A DNA stretch of 64,000 bases from JBEVJK01 sp963791325 (GCA_963791325.1 CAWBRU010000016.1:1-64000), one strand, 5' to 3'. Positions 36,505 to 46,019 are shown, counted from the stretch's first letter. The notes: a model not told the origin generated them from the sequence alone. Program-made: numbers and translations.

Positions 36505-37122
36505 ATGTATGTCCTTCAGAAATTGCTCGGCTTGACTATCTGGCGCGGGCTCGGCTGGTACGCTGCGGTACTTCTCGGTGGTTTGAGCTCAGCCTTTGCT
36601 GGTGGTAACTCAATCAGTATTGAGGTCGCCAACGATCGGGAGCCTCACGACTTTGGGATCTCCAAGGATATGAAATACGAGATCAGCGGCGTTCACAGTT
36701 TCGACAACGGCTTGTTCATCGGCGGTCTATTCCAATATACCGACCCGACATCCGGCGGCAGTGACAGTCAAAATATCGAGGGTTCTGTCGGCTATCGGCT
36801 CCCGCTCACCCGCATATGGACACTCGACGGCAGCGCAGGCCTAGGCGGCCGGTTTGACCCGGCGAGTTCGGATTTCGCCTACTATGTCTTCAAGGTCGGA
36901 ACCTCTGTGGAGTTGTCTCAGCGGTGGACCTGGACCGTTCTCGGTTATCGCTACAGGAACGCCTTCGACACCGACAACGACTATGACACGCCGGAATTGT
37001 CGACCGCGGTCGCGCTGAGGGTTACCGAAACCGATTTCGTCACGGCGAAAGTCTACCGAGAATGGAAAGACGGCAGCCCCGACGATACGGGGCTGGCCCT
37101 TGGCTTTCGGCATGAATTCTGA
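36505..37122 (+). CDS. Outer-membrane beta-barrel protein
   Basis: A 205-aa protein with a signal peptide ending near SSAFA and alternating hydrophobic/polar strands (NGLFIGGLFQY, GSVGYRLPL, WTWTVLGYRYR, STAVALRV) that end in the terminal Phe of GLALGFRHEF, as in outer-membrane barrels. It is a single gene between the DUF3726 operon and a minus-strand methyltransferase. Ligand unknown. GAGAAG precedes the ATG. Confidence 0.65.
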   Translation: MYVLQKLLGLTIWRGLGWYAAVLLGGLSSAFAGGNSISIEVANDREPHDFGISKDMKYEISGVHSFDNGLFIGGLFQYTDPTSGGSDSQNIEGSVGYRLPLTRIWTLDGSAGLGGRFDPASSDFAYYVFKVGTSVELSQRWTWTVLGYRYRNAFDTDNDYDTPELSTAVALRVTETDFVTAKVYREWKDGSPDDTGLALGFRHEF

Positions 37123-37176
37123 ACCAGCTGCTGGGCGCGAGACGGCAAGCTTCCGTTCCGCTCCGGGCGTACAAAC

Positions 37177-38226
37177 TCAGGTCGCCTCCAGGACCATGTT
37201 GAGCGGGGTCGCGGCGGCGCGGCGCACCTTGGTGAAGCCGCCGGAGCGGATCACCTCGCTTACCCGTCTCTCGCCGGCTTGGGCGCCGAGCGCCGTTCCG
37301 GTTTCCTGCGCCAGCGAGGTCGGAACGCAGATCATCGTCGAGGCCGAATAGTAGAGGCGCCCAACGGGGTTGAGATTTTCTTCCAGCGTATCGCCGGCCA
37401 TCGGTTCTACCACCATCCAGGTGCCGCCGTCGGCGAGCGCCGTCCGGATATGCGCGGCCGCGGCTTTGGGATCTCCCATGTCGTGCAGGCAGTCGAAGCA
37501 GGTGATCAGGTCGAAGCCGCTGCCCGGAAAGTCCTGCGCCCGGCCGACCTCAAAGGCAACGTTGCTCACGCCATGAGCCGCGGCATGCGCGGTAGCGGCG
37601 GCAATCGACCCCGGATGGAAGTCGTATCCGGTGAAACGCGACTTCGGGAAGGCTTGCGCCATCAGGATCGTCGACAGGCCATGGCCACAGCCGACGTCGG
37701 CGACGGCCGCCCCCGCTTTCAGCTTGTCGACGACCCCGTCAAGCGCCGGTAGCCACTCCTGGACCAGCGCATTGACATAGCCCGGCCGGAACAGCCGGGC
37801 CACGGCACAGAACATGCAGCCGGCCTGTTCGCCCCACGCCACCCCCTTGCCGGTCTTGAAGGCCACCTGCACCTTCGGCTGATTTTCGACCATCGCCGCG
37901 GCCGTATCGAAGGCGCCGATCAGATTCACCGGGCTGTCCGGCTCGGCGAAGACAAAGGCTTGCTCCGGCGTCAGCGAGAACCGCCCGCCCTCGTGGCGGA
38001 CATAGCCGGAGGCGGCCTGCGCAGCGAGCCATTCGCGCACATAGCGGGGAGCGCAGTCGGCTTCCGCCGCGATCTCGCCGGCTGTCGCCGGTCCGCTCCT
38101 CTTCAACGCGGCATAGAGACCGAGCGTGTCGCCGATGCGCACCAGCGGAACGCTGACGGCGCCGCCCAGGTCGCCGAGCACGCGGCCGACCAGTTCGTTG
38201 AGCTTGGTTTCGTCGATCTGGGTCAT
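37177..38226 (-). CDS. Class I SAM-dependent methyltransferase with winged-helix N-terminus
   Basis: A 349-aa protein. Residues 10-85 are a winged helix (GPATAGEIAAEADCAPRYVREWLAAQAASGYVRH) as in Rv2258c-like methyltransferases, followed by a Rossmann domain with AAVADVGCGHGLSTILMA and FDLITCFDCLHDMGDP. The start at 38226 has GGAG nearby; the upstream frame to 38307 is likely untranslated. Rather than acting on DNA, such N-terminal winged helices usually dimerise. The gene sits 160 bases downstream of a hydrolase-LuxR fusion on the same strand. Confidence 0.85.
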   Translation of the reverse strand: MTQIDETKLNELVGRVLGDLGGAVSVPLVRIGDTLGLYAALKRSGPATAGEIAAEADCAPRYVREWLAAQAASGYVRHEGGRFSLTPEQAFVFAEPDSPVNLIGAFDTAAAMVENQPKVQVAFKTGKGVAWGEQAGCMFCAVARLFRPGYVNALVQEWLPALDGVVDKLKAGAAVADVGCGHGLSTILMAQAFPKSRFTGYDFHPGSIAAATAHAAAHGVSNVAFEVGRAQDFPGSGFDLITCFDCLHDMGDPKAAAAHIRTALADGGTWMVVEPMAGDTLEENLNPVGRLYYSASTMICVPTSLAQETGTALGAQAGERRVSEVIRSGGFTKVRRAAATPLNMVLEAT

Positions 38227-38386
38227 GGGGGTCTTACTCCTGTTCCGCGGAAGGCCCTTTGCCGATCCGAGGCGTTGGAGAATGAAGGCCCCGTGGCTTG
38301 CCGGCATGAGGCTGTTGTCCCGCCCGCGGACGCAATCCGGCCGCCTCGCCGGGACAGATGTCCCTCGCCCGGATCGGATGCGGCGC

Positions 38387-39445
38387 TCAGGCCGACAGTG
38401 ACTTGACGATCGCCTGCGAGCGGCTGTGCACGCCGAGTTTGTCGAAGATCACCGACAGCTGGTTGCGCACCGTCTTTTCGCTCTTGCCGAGCCGCGCGGC
38501 GATGGTGCGGTTGTCGAGGCCCTGGCTGACGAGGCCGAGGATGATGGCTTCGGTGGGGGTCAGGCGGGCTTCGCGGATCGCGCGGGGCTGCTCGGGTCGA
38601 TCCTGCCCGAGAAAGGCCGCGAGCTCCGCCTGGAACACGGCCCATGCCGGCTCGTCGGGCAACAGCACGTGGTTGTTGCTTTCCAGCGGCACGAAGCGCG
38701 CATCCGGGATCGTGGCAGCCAGCTCGCGTCCTTCATCGAACGGCACCCGCATATCGCCCCGGCAGTGCATGACCAGCGTCGGCACGGCGAGCTTCGCAGC
38801 CAGGTCGCTCACGTCGATGCCTTGCATCTGCCACAAGAGCTCCGACGCGACTTCGGCCGTTGCCGTCGCCCGCTCCAGATCCCCCCACCACCGATGCTGT
38901 TCCGGCGTGCCGTCGGGGATGAACAGGTTGGTGAAGAACCGGCAGAAGGCAGGATTGTCGCGGCCCCAGCCGATGCGGATCAGGTTCACCAGCGTCTCGG
39001 CCTCGAGCCGCTCCGCATCGGACTGCGCGCGCGCCCGGCTACCCCGGCCATAGGCATTGACCAGCACCAGATGCGAGACCCGCTCCGGGTGCCTGACAGC
39101 GAATGCGATGCCCAAGGCGCCGCCCTGCGACAGGCCGAGCATCACGAACCGGGGCTCCTCGATGGTTGCTGCCACCGCGTCGAGGTCGGCATGCCAGGCG
39201 CCGATCGAAAGATCCGCCACATGCCGATCCGACAGCCCGCACCCGCGCGGATCGTAGCGCACGAACCGGTTGCGGGCCGACAGCGCCTCCACCCAGGGCC
39301 GCCATACCGGGCTTTCGAGATCGTAGTCGACATGGCTGAGCCAGTGCGCCGCCCGCAGGATCACCGGCCCCTCGCCGCACGAGGCGAGCGCGATGCGCGT
39401 GCCGTCGGTCGACGTTGAGAACCCTATTGTCTGCCGCAGCTTCAT
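38387..39445 (-). CDS. Alpha/beta hydrolase fused to LuxR-type DNA-binding domain
   Basis: A 352-aa fusion. Residues 1-285 are an alpha/beta hydrolase with oxyanion segment YDPRGCGLSD, nucleophile GLSQGGALG, an Asp in HCRGDMRVPF and His in SNNHVLLPDEP. Residues 290-352 are a LuxR/GerE helix-turn-helix (LTPTEAIILGLVSQGLDNRTIAARLGKS). It may be a one-component regulator in which hydrolysis or binding of an ester-type ligand controls DNA binding. It is divergent from a flavin oxidoreductase gene and upstream of the methyltransferase. Confidence 0.85.
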   Translation of the reverse strand: MKLRQTIGFSTSTDGTRIALASCGEGPVILRAAHWLSHVDYDLESPVWRPWVEALSARNRFVRYDPRGCGLSDRHVADLSIGAWHADLDAVAATIEEPRFVMLGLSQGGALGIAFAVRHPERVSHLVLVNAYGRGSRARAQSDAERLEAETLVNLIRIGWGRDNPAFCRFFTNLFIPDGTPEQHRWWGDLERATATAEVASELLWQMQGIDVSDLAAKLAVPTLVMHCRGDMRVPFDEGRELAATIPDARFVPLESNNHVLLPDEPAWAVFQAELAAFLGQDRPEQPRAIREARLTPTEAIILGLVSQGLDNRTIAARLGKSEKTVRNQLSVIFDKLGVHSRSQAIVKSLSA

Positions 39446-39626
39446 CGGCCGAAGTTAGCGAACTCGCCCGAGCCGCGATAGCCGCTGCGCCGTTCAGGCG
39501 GCGCGGTGCGAGGGCCGATCCGGCGCCGCCCTTCCGTTGAGGCGTTGCATTGTGGCGGTGCTCCGTATCAAACAGAGAAGCGGGGACAGGGCCGAGGCGA
39601 AGCGCAACGATGGAGCCGGACCGGGC

Positions 39627-40832
39627 ATGAAGGCCGCAAGCGCAGAAATTGTGATCGTCGGCGGCGGGCCGGCCGGCATGATGGCCGGGCTGCTGTTCGC
39701 CAGGGCCGGCGTTTCGGTTCGGGTGCTGGAGAAGCATGCCGACTTCTTCCGCGACTTCCGCGGCGATACCGTCCACCCCTCGACGATGGAGATCCTCGAC
39801 CAGCTCGGGCTGCTCGGCCGGTTTCTCGAACGACCCTACGACCGGGTGACGGGAGCGCAGATCCGCGTCGCCGGGCGCGACTATGTGATCGGCGATCTCT
39901 CCCACCTCAGGACGCCGGCGCCGTTCATCGCGATGATGCCGCAATGGGACTTTCTCGACTTTCTCCGCGACGAGGCCAAAGCCTTTCGCGCCTTCGGGCT
40001 GGAGATGGAGGCGGAGGTCACCGGCTTGGTCGAGGAGAATGGCCGCATCGCGGGCGTTCGCCTGGCGGACGGCCGGGAGATGCATGCCGGCAAGCTTGTG
40101 CTGATGAGCGACGGCCGCTCTTCGCTGGTGCGCAAGCTCGGCCTCCTGCCGGTTACCCAGCTCGGCGCGCCGATGGACGTGCTGTGGTTCCGCCTGCCCA
40201 AGGACGACAACCCCGGCGAGAAGCTGCGCGGCGCGATCGATACCGGGCGCATGGCGGTGCTGATCGACCGGCGAACGTACTGGCAGGCCGCATTCATCAT
40301 CCCCAAGGGCACGGCCGAGACGGTCAAGGCCCGCGGCGTGGGCTGGCTCGGGGGCGAGATGCAGGCGCTGTTCCCCGAGCTCGACCTCTCCGGCGCCCTT
40401 GCCTCGCCTGCCGACCTGCACCTGCTCTCGGTTGCGCTCGACCGGCTCGACTCCTGGCATCGCCCCGGCCTTCTGGCGATCGGCGACGCAGCGCACGCCA
40501 TGAGCCCGATCGGCGGCATCGGCATCAACCTCGCGATCCAGGACGCGGTCGCAGCCGCAAATGCGCTGGCGGCCCCCCTGGCCGGCGGTGACAATCCGGA
40601 CCGGCTGCTTCAGAAAGTGCAGGATCGCCGGGAGTTTCCGACACGGGTGATCCAGGCGGGGCAGAGACTGGCGCAGGACAATGTCATCGGCACAGTGCTG
40701 TCCGGCACGCCGATCACCGGCGCTCCCTGGATCTTGCGGCTCTTCGACCGGTTTCCGCTGCTGCGGCGCATTCCCGGGAGGATCATAGGTCTCGGCGTCA
40801 GGCGGGAGCGGGTGAGGTCGCCGAAGGCCTGA
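39627..40832 (+). CDS. FAD-dependent oxidoreductase (PHBH fold)
   Basis: A 401-aa flavoprotein monooxygenase. It has the N-terminal dinucleotide motif IVIVGGGPAGMMAGLLFARAG, the middle DG motif (LMSDGRSSLVRK) and the C-terminal GDAAHAMSPIGGIGINLAIQDAVAAAN. I take the start at 39627 because it places the Rossmann motif near the N-terminus; a longer frame extends to 39537. The gene is divergent from the hydrolase-LuxR fusion and upstream of an AraC regulator, so it may be part of the same catabolic region. Substrate unknown. Confidence 0.85.
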   Translation: MKAASAEIVIVGGGPAGMMAGLLFARAGVSVRVLEKHADFFRDFRGDTVHPSTMEILDQLGLLGRFLERPYDRVTGAQIRVAGRDYVIGDLSHLRTPAPFIAMMPQWDFLDFLRDEAKAFRAFGLEMEAEVTGLVEENGRIAGVRLADGREMHAGKLVLMSDGRSSLVRKLGLLPVTQLGAPMDVLWFRLPKDDNPGEKLRGAIDTGRMAVLIDRRTYWQAAFIIPKGTAETVKARGVGWLGGEMQALFPELDLSGALASPADLHLLSVALDRLDSWHRPGLLAIGDAAHAMSPIGGIGINLAIQDAVAAANALAAPLAGGDNPDRLLQKVQDRREFPTRVIQAGQRLAQDNVIGTVLSGTPITGAPWILRLFDRFPLLRRIPGRIIGLGVRRERVRSPKA

Positions 40833-40941
40833 TCGTCGCCGGAGCCGCAAGCCGCAGCCGGTGCGGTGCGCCCCGCTTGACGTTGCCGGTTGGTCGGACC
40901 AGAATCCGGTGAAGCACGCGCAGATGGGCCAGGGAGGAACA

Positions 40942-41769
40942 ATGGCCTCGATCAAGCTCCTCAAGGGCGGGTTCGGGCATGTGTCGGTGGTGAATGCAGC
41001 GAGCGACCTGGTCACTCACGCACATTCGGAGGCACATGTCATCGTCTGGCTCGACGGCGATGCGGGCCGCATGACCGTCGGCGACACGGACGTCGCCCTC
41101 GGACCCGACAACGCGGTCTGCGTCAATTCGCTTCAACCCCACAGCCACCATTTCTTCGACGGCAAGCCGGGCTCGTTCCTGGCCTTCTATCTCAAGCCGG
41201 AATGGGCGGGGCTGCGGATGGGAAGGAAGCGGGGCGAACCGCTGTTCCGCAAGCCGTCGATGCCGCTCGGGGCGCGGCTGCGCGCCCCGTTGTCGATGCT
41301 GTTTGACCATCTCGAATCCGTCGACGACGTCTCCGACCTCAGGGCCTATGAAATCGAGCGCACGATCGAGGACCTGATCGACGGCATCGATGCGTCCCAA
41401 TCCACGGCGGCTTCCCCGGCAGACAGAGCCCCGTCCCTGGATCACCGCGTCCGCAAAGCGCTCGAGCTGATGCGGGCGAATGTCTCCGGCCGGCTCGGGC
41501 TGGAGCAGGTGGCGCGCAGCGTCGGCCTGTCGAGACCGCATTTCTTCACGCTGTTCAAGGAGCAGATGAACTTGACGCCCAACGTCTACTGGAACACGCT
41601 GCGCATGGAGGAAGCGCTGCATCAGCTCGGCCAGTCGGACAAGTCGCTCACCGGCGTCGCCTGCCATCTGGGCTTTACCACACAAGGAAATTTCACCCGC
41701 TTCTTCCGCGATCATGCCGGAGTGTCGCCCACGCTCTACCGCGAGGCGGCCCGCACGGCGGCAGCATGA
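40942..41769 (+). CDS. AraC family transcriptional regulator
   Basis: A 275-aa regulator with a cupin-like ligand-binding N-terminus (HAHSEAHVIVWLDGDAG) and a C-terminal pair of helix-turn-helices (LGLEQVARSVGLSRPHFFTLFKEQ and LTGVACHLGFTTQGNFTRFFRDHAGVSP). GGGAGGAACA precedes the ATG at 40942, favouring this start over the longer frame from 40861. It lies just upstream of the molybdenum hydroxylase operon and probably controls it. Confidence 0.9.
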   Translation: MASIKLLKGGFGHVSVVNAASDLVTHAHSEAHVIVWLDGDAGRMTVGDTDVALGPDNAVCVNSLQPHSHHFFDGKPGSFLAFYLKPEWAGLRMGRKRGEPLFRKPSMPLGARLRAPLSMLFDHLESVDDVSDLRAYEIERTIEDLIDGIDASQSTAASPADRAPSLDHRVRKALELMRANVSGRLGLEQVARSVGLSRPHFFTLFKEQMNLTPNVYWNTLRMEEALHQLGQSDKSLTGVACHLGFTTQGNFTRFFRDHAGVSPTLYREAARTAAA

Positions 41770-41868
41770 AGCCTTTTTCAGACTGATTGATAAATCCTCA
41801 AGACGCATTGATAAGCGCCAGCCGGCCGGCGGCGTACATTGGCAGCACCTGTGAGCTGCGAGGAAGCC

Positions 41869-42309
41869 ATGCCGACCATCTATGTTTCGAGCGTCATCGA
41901 CGCGCCCGTCGAAGAGGTTTGGGCCCGCATCCGCGACTTCAATGGCCTGCCAGGATGGCATCCGCGCATGGTCGAGAGCGAGATCGAAGACGGCCTGAAA
42001 GCCACCGACGTCGGCGCTGTGCGCAAGTTCAAGGTGGCCTCCGGGGCGACCATCCGCGAGAAGCTCCTCGCCTTCTCCGACGGCGATCATTCGACCACCT
42101 ATTCGATCATCGGTCACCCGGCGCCGATATCCAATCACACCGCCACGCTGAAGCTTGAACGGGTTACCGACGGCGATCGCACCTTCGCTGTTTGGTCCTC
42201 CGAATTCGATGCGCCCGCCGAGCAGGCCGACGCCCTTGCCAAGGGCATGGCGGACAATGTCTTCCAGGGCGGCTTCGACGCCTTGAAGAGCCATTTCGCA
42301 AGATCCTGA
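41869..42309 (+). CDS. SRPBCC (polyketide cyclase/START-like) protein
   Basis: A 146-aa protein of the Bet v1/START fold: VSSVIDAPVEEVWARIRDFNGLPGWHP at the N-terminus and MADNVFQGGFDALKSHF at the end. Such domains hold hydrophobic ligands; CoxG proteins next to molybdenum hydroxylases have the same fold, although this one is closer to the general polyketide-cyclase type. It is the first gene of the operon that continues with the FAD, 2Fe-2S and Mo subunits. GAGGAAGCC precedes the ATG. Confidence 0.8.
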   Translation: MPTIYVSSVIDAPVEEVWARIRDFNGLPGWHPRMVESEIEDGLKATDVGAVRKFKVASGATIREKLLAFSDGDHSTTYSIIGHPAPISNHTATLKLERVTDGDRTFAVWSSEFDAPAEQADALAKGMADNVFQGGFDALKSHFARS

Positions 42310-42328
42310 GCGAAGCCGAGAACGGGCG

Positions 42329-43162
42329 ATGCCACTATCGCTGCAGACCTTTCCGACGGTCGGTGAAGCCGCAGCTGCGCTCGGCGCCCGCACGCGCTAT
42401 CTCGGCGGAGGAACTCTCGTCGTGCGCGCCTGCAATGAGGGCGACCTGTCCCGCGACACGCTGGTCCGCACCTCCGACCCGGCGTTGCGCCGCATCGAGA
42501 TCGCCGATCGCAATGTCTTGATTGGCGCTTCGGTGACCATGGCGGCCGTGGCGCGCCACCCTGCGCTCAGCGCTCTCGCCGCCGCGGCGGGCGCGGTCGG
42601 CGGGCCGGCCATCCGCAACATGGCGACGGTCGGCGGCAACCTGTTCGCCCCGACGCCGTATGGCGATTTTACCGTAGCCATGCTGGCGCTCGAAGCCCAG
42701 GTGGAGATCGGCGGGAAAACGATGGATCTCGACGCGTTCCTGCGCGTGCGCGAGAGGCTCGACGGCATTGTCGCGGGCGTCAATCTGCGCCTTCCCGCGG
42801 CTGAGGCCTGCCGCTTCGTCAAGATCGCGCGGGTCAGGCCCAAGGGGGTTTCGATCCTGTCGATCGCGGCTGTCATCGAGGCGGACGTGACGGGCACGGT
42901 CGAGGCGGCGTGCATCGCGCTCGGGTGCATGGCGGATCGTCCGATCCGCGCCCGCAAGGCGGAAGAAGCGTTGATCGGCGCTCAGCTGACGGAGCACGGC
43001 GTCCAAGCAGCTGTCGAGGCGGTAACGGAAGGCGTCAGTCCGCCGACCGATGCGGTGGCGAGCGCATGGTACCGCCGCGAGATCCTGCCGGTGCATTTCC
43101 GCCGGCTGCTGCTCAGCCGGAAGGGTCCGGGCTCGCCGGTCCGCCGAGGAGAGGGAGGATGA
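42329..43162 (+). CDS. Molybdenum hydroxylase FAD subunit (CoxM-like)
   Basis: A 277-aa subunit that carries FAD and passes electrons from the 2Fe-2S centres. FAD-binding motifs are visible: YLGGGTLVVRA near residue 25 and ATVGGNLFAPTPYGDF near residue 105. The stop overlaps the ATG of the next gene by four bases (ATGA), implying coupled translation. Size matches NdhF/CoxM-type subunits. Confidence 0.92.
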   Translation: MPLSLQTFPTVGEAAAALGARTRYLGGGTLVVRACNEGDLSRDTLVRTSDPALRRIEIADRNVLIGASVTMAAVARHPALSALAAAAGAVGGPAIRNMATVGGNLFAPTPYGDFTVAMLALEAQVEIGGKTMDLDAFLRVRERLDGIVAGVNLRLPAAEACRFVKIARVRPKGVSILSIAAVIEADVTGTVEAACIALGCMADRPIRARKAEEALIGAQLTEHGVQAAVEAVTEGVSPPTDAVASAWYRREILPVHFRRLLLSRKGPGSPVRRGEGG

Positions 43163-43644
43163 CGAAGAAGGTTCCGGTCCAATTGACCCTCAACGGCGAG
43201 GAGAAGGCCGAGTTCATCGAGGCCGGCGCCACACTGCTCAGCGCGCTGCGGGAGAAGCTCGGCGACATGTCCGTCAAAGGCGGATGCCATCAGGGGACGT
43301 GCGGCGCCTGCGCGGTGTTGATCGACGGCGAGCTGCACCTGTCCTGCCTTACCCTGGCGCAAACGTGCGAGGGTCGGTCAGTGCAAACCACCGCCGGCCT
43401 ATGCGCGGATGGGAGCCTGCACCCCCTGCAGCGCGCATTCATCGACGGCTTTGCCGCTCAATGCGGGTTCTGTGCGCCGGGAATGATCATGGCTGCAAAG
43501 GCGCTGCTCGATCACAATCCCGATCCGAGCCGGGACGAGGTGATCGAGGCGCTGGCAGGAAACATCTGCCGCTGTACCGGCTACGAGCCGATCATCAATG
43601 CGGTGTTGTCCGCAGCCCAAGTGGGAGGCACCGCGACGCCATGA
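43159..43644 (+). CDS. Molybdenum hydroxylase 2Fe-2S subunit (CoxS-like)
   Basis: A 161-aa subunit with two [2Fe-2S] sites: the plant-ferredoxin type CHQGTCGACAVLIDGELHLSC and the second CGFCAPGMIM...ICRCTGYEP. It moves electrons from the molybdenum site to FAD. Both its start and stop overlap neighbouring genes in ATGA arrangements, so the order FAD, 2Fe-2S, Mo is translated as a coupled set. Confidence 0.95.
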   Translation: MTKKVPVQLTLNGEEKAEFIEAGATLLSALREKLGDMSVKGGCHQGTCGACAVLIDGELHLSCLTLAQTCEGRSVQTTAGLCADGSLHPLQRAFIDGFAAQCGFCAPGMIMAAKALLDHNPDPSRDEVIEALAGNICRCTGYEPIINAVLSAAQVGGTATP

Positions 43645-45008
43645 TCCGACTCGCCAAGGAATACTTCGCTGACCAACGCGACGACGGTTTGCAGCAACTC
43701 GGCAAGGGATTGCGCCGTTCGGACGTGCCGGGCCACGTCACCGGCAAGACGGCATATTTCGCCGACCGGAACTTGCCGGGAACACTGCATCTCAAAATGG
43801 TGCGCAGCCCGCACCATCACGCCCGCATCCGATCCATCGATACGTCGGAGGCCGAGAAGCATCCAGGCGTGGCGCGGATTATCACCCACAAGGATGTGCC
43901 GCACAACGTCTACACCATCCTCATCCTCATCCAGATCGGCCCCGAGGACGAGCAGGTGCTGGCCGCCGACAAGGTTCGCTGGAAGGGGGAGGCGGTGGTT
44001 GCGGTGCTCGCCGACAGCGAGCGTGCGGTACACGAGGCGGCGGCGAAGGTGAGGGTCGACTACGAGGTGCTGCCGGCGGTGCTCGACATGGACGAGGCGC
44101 TGAAGCCCGGGGCGCCGCTCGTCAACGAGTACCACGGCAACAATTATTATACCTACGACAGCGGCAGCCATCGCAAGGTGCGCTTCGGCGACGTCGAGAG
44201 CGGGTTCGCCGAAGCCGATCACATCATCGAGGAAACTTATCGGTCATCGCCGATCGAGCACGCGCCGATCGAGACGACCGGCTGTGTCGTCGTGCCGGAA
44301 GGCAACGACCGTTTCACCTGCTACACGAACACCCAGGCGATGTTCTTCACTTTGGACAACACGTCGATCATCCTGCAGATGCCCGGCCACAAGCTTCACT
44401 TCGTCGGCGGCACTGCCGGCGGCGGCTTCGGCGGCAAGGTCGACGTGACCGTCGAGCCGATCGCCATCCTCGCCGCCAAGCTGACCGGCCGCCCCGTCAG
44501 CTTCATCTACAGCCGCGAGGAGGAGATGCAGATCTCCTCGCCGCGAGCGGCGGAGAAGATCGTCATCAAGGATGGCGTGACGAAAGACGGGCGCATCCTG
44601 GCGCGCAAAGTGACCGGCTACACCGATGCCGGCGCTTACTCGCGTCATTCTCCCTACGGAGCGCAGAAGGGTGCCGCACACTATCCCGGCCCCTACACGG
44701 TGCCGAATGTCTGGATCGACACCTACTGCGTCTACACCAACCGCACGCCTTCATCGGCCATGCGGGGCTTCGGCGTGACCATTGCCGACTTTGCGCTGGA
44801 AGTTCAGATGGACAAGCTTGCGCGGCTGATCGGCATGGATCCGCTCGAATTCCGCTTCATCAATGCCTATCGCGACGGCGACATGAAGGCGCATCGCCAG
44901 ATCACCGAAGGGGCGGCGCTGATCGAATGTATGCAGGAGGCCTCCAAGGCGGCCAACTGGGCGGTCGCGGAACAATTCCTGAAGATGTCTTCCTACAAGG
45001 AGGCCTGA
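43641..45008 (+). CDS. Molybdenum hydroxylase Mo-binding subunit, N-terminal half
   Basis: A 455-aa polypeptide covering the first half of the large subunit: the a/b hammerhead domain (DVPGHVTGKTAYFADRNLPG) and the first Mo-cofactor domain (GGTAGGGFGGKVDV, TPSSAMRGFGV). The reading frame ends with a TGA at 45006-45008; the second half starts in the same frame at 45012. AAGGAGG at 44997-45003 lies eight bases before that ATG. So the split is probably natural, as in the four-subunit nicotinate dehydrogenase NdhFSLM, rather than a nonsense mutation. Confidence 0.92.
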   Translation: MIRLAKEYFADQRDDGLQQLGKGLRRSDVPGHVTGKTAYFADRNLPGTLHLKMVRSPHHHARIRSIDTSEAEKHPGVARIITHKDVPHNVYTILILIQIGPEDEQVLAADKVRWKGEAVVAVLADSERAVHEAAAKVRVDYEVLPAVLDMDEALKPGAPLVNEYHGNNYYTYDSGSHRKVRFGDVESGFAEADHIIEETYRSSPIEHAPIETTGCVVVPEGNDRFTCYTNTQAMFFTLDNTSIILQMPGHKLHFVGGTAGGGFGGKVDVTVEPIAILAAKLTGRPVSFIYSREEEMQISSPRAAEKIVIKDGVTKDGRILARKVTGYTDAGAYSRHSPYGAQKGAAHYPGPYTVPNVWIDTYCVYTNRTPSSAMRGFGVTIADFALEVQMDKLARLIGMDPLEFRFINAYRDGDMKAHRQITEGAALIECMQEASKAANWAVAEQFLKMSSYKEA

Positions 45009-45011
45009 TCG

Positions 45012-46019
45012 ATGGCGGTGAGGCGCGGACGCGGGGTGGCTGCGGTCAACTATCCGACCGGGATGAACCTTGGGGGTGATCCGAGCCAGGCGCTTGTCCA
45101 TTCCACGCCGACCGGGAATTTCATGGTCACCTTGTCGTCGGTCGATCTCGGCCAGGGACTGAAGCAGGTGATGGCGCAGATCTGCGCCGAGGCGATCGGC
45201 GTATCGGCCGACCAGGTCACGATCGACACCGCCGACACCGACACCGGCCCGCATTGCATGGGCACCTTCGCCTCGCGCGGCACGCACAGGATCGGGAACG
45301 CCGTCATCCAGGCCGCGCGGGAGGCAAGGCAAGTCATGCTGGAGGTGGCGGCCGAAGAGCTCGAGGTCGACGCCGACGACCTCGATACGGACGGCAACGG
45401 CAACATCCATCTCAAGGGCGCGCCACAGAAGTCGATCTCGATCCTCGATACGGCGCTGGCCGCCCATTTCAAGCGCGGCCGGTCGATCTCGGGACGCGGG
45501 ATGTTCTTGATTCCTCGCTCCTATCCGGAGACCGAGACGGGTGCGATGAAGCCTTCGACCTGCTACGCCCATGCCTGCACGGTCGCCGAGGTCGACGTCG
45601 ATGACGAGACCGGCGAGGTGACGGTGGTTTCCGTCAAGAACGTGTTCGAGATCGGCCGCGCTCTCAATCCGAAAATGATCGAGCAGCAGCTGATCGGCGG
45701 CTCATGGATGGGCATTAGCCACGCACTCTACGAGACCACCGAACCCTATTATCCCAGCCGCGACAATGGCGGCACCGACTTCAACCAGTATCTGATGCCG
45801 GGGCCCGGAGATCTCGCCGAGACCGAAATCATCGTCTTGGAGCGGCCTTCCTCCGATGGCCCCTACGGCGCGAAAGGGGCCGGCGAAATGTGCGCCAATC
45901 CGCAGATCCCGGCGATCGCGAACGCGATTTTCGATGCCGTCGGCGTGCGCATCGACACCCTGCCGATGACGCCGGAACGCATTCTGCGGGCGTTGAAAGC
46001 GCAGCGCGCGGCTGGTTGA
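45012..46019 (+). CDS. Molybdenum hydroxylase Mo-binding subunit, C-terminal half
   Basis: A 335-aa polypeptide carrying the second Mo-cofactor domain: VDLGQGLKQV binds the cofactor, and PYGAKGAGEMCANPQIPAIANAI contains the Glu that acts as the catalytic base in this family. Its start is one codon past the TGA of the N-terminal half and in the same frame, with its own Shine-Dalgarno inside the preceding gene. It must pair with the N-terminal half to make an active site. The sizes (455 and 335 aa) resemble NdhL and NdhM. Confidence 0.92.
   Translation: MAVRRGRGVAAVNYPTGMNLGGDPSQALVHSTPTGNFMVTLSSVDLGQGLKQVMAQICAEAIGVSADQVTIDTADTDTGPHCMGTFASRGTHRIGNAVIQAAREARQVMLEVAAEELEVDADDLDTDGNGNIHLKGAPQKSISILDTALAAHFKRGRSISGRGMFLIPRSYPETETGAMKPSTCYAHACTVAEVDVDDETGEVTVVSVKNVFEIGRALNPKMIEQQLIGGSWMGISHALYETTEPYYPSRDNGGTDFNQYLMPGPGDLAETEIIVLERPSSDGPYGAKGAGEMCANPQIPAIANAIFDAVGVRIDTLPMTPERILRALKAQRAAG

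Noticed and set aside
45006..45008. Selenocysteine or readthrough at the TGA of the Mo subunit
   Set aside because: A well-placed Shine-Dalgarno and ATG follow at once, and the break is at a domain boundary; no SECIS-type structure was looked for in detail.
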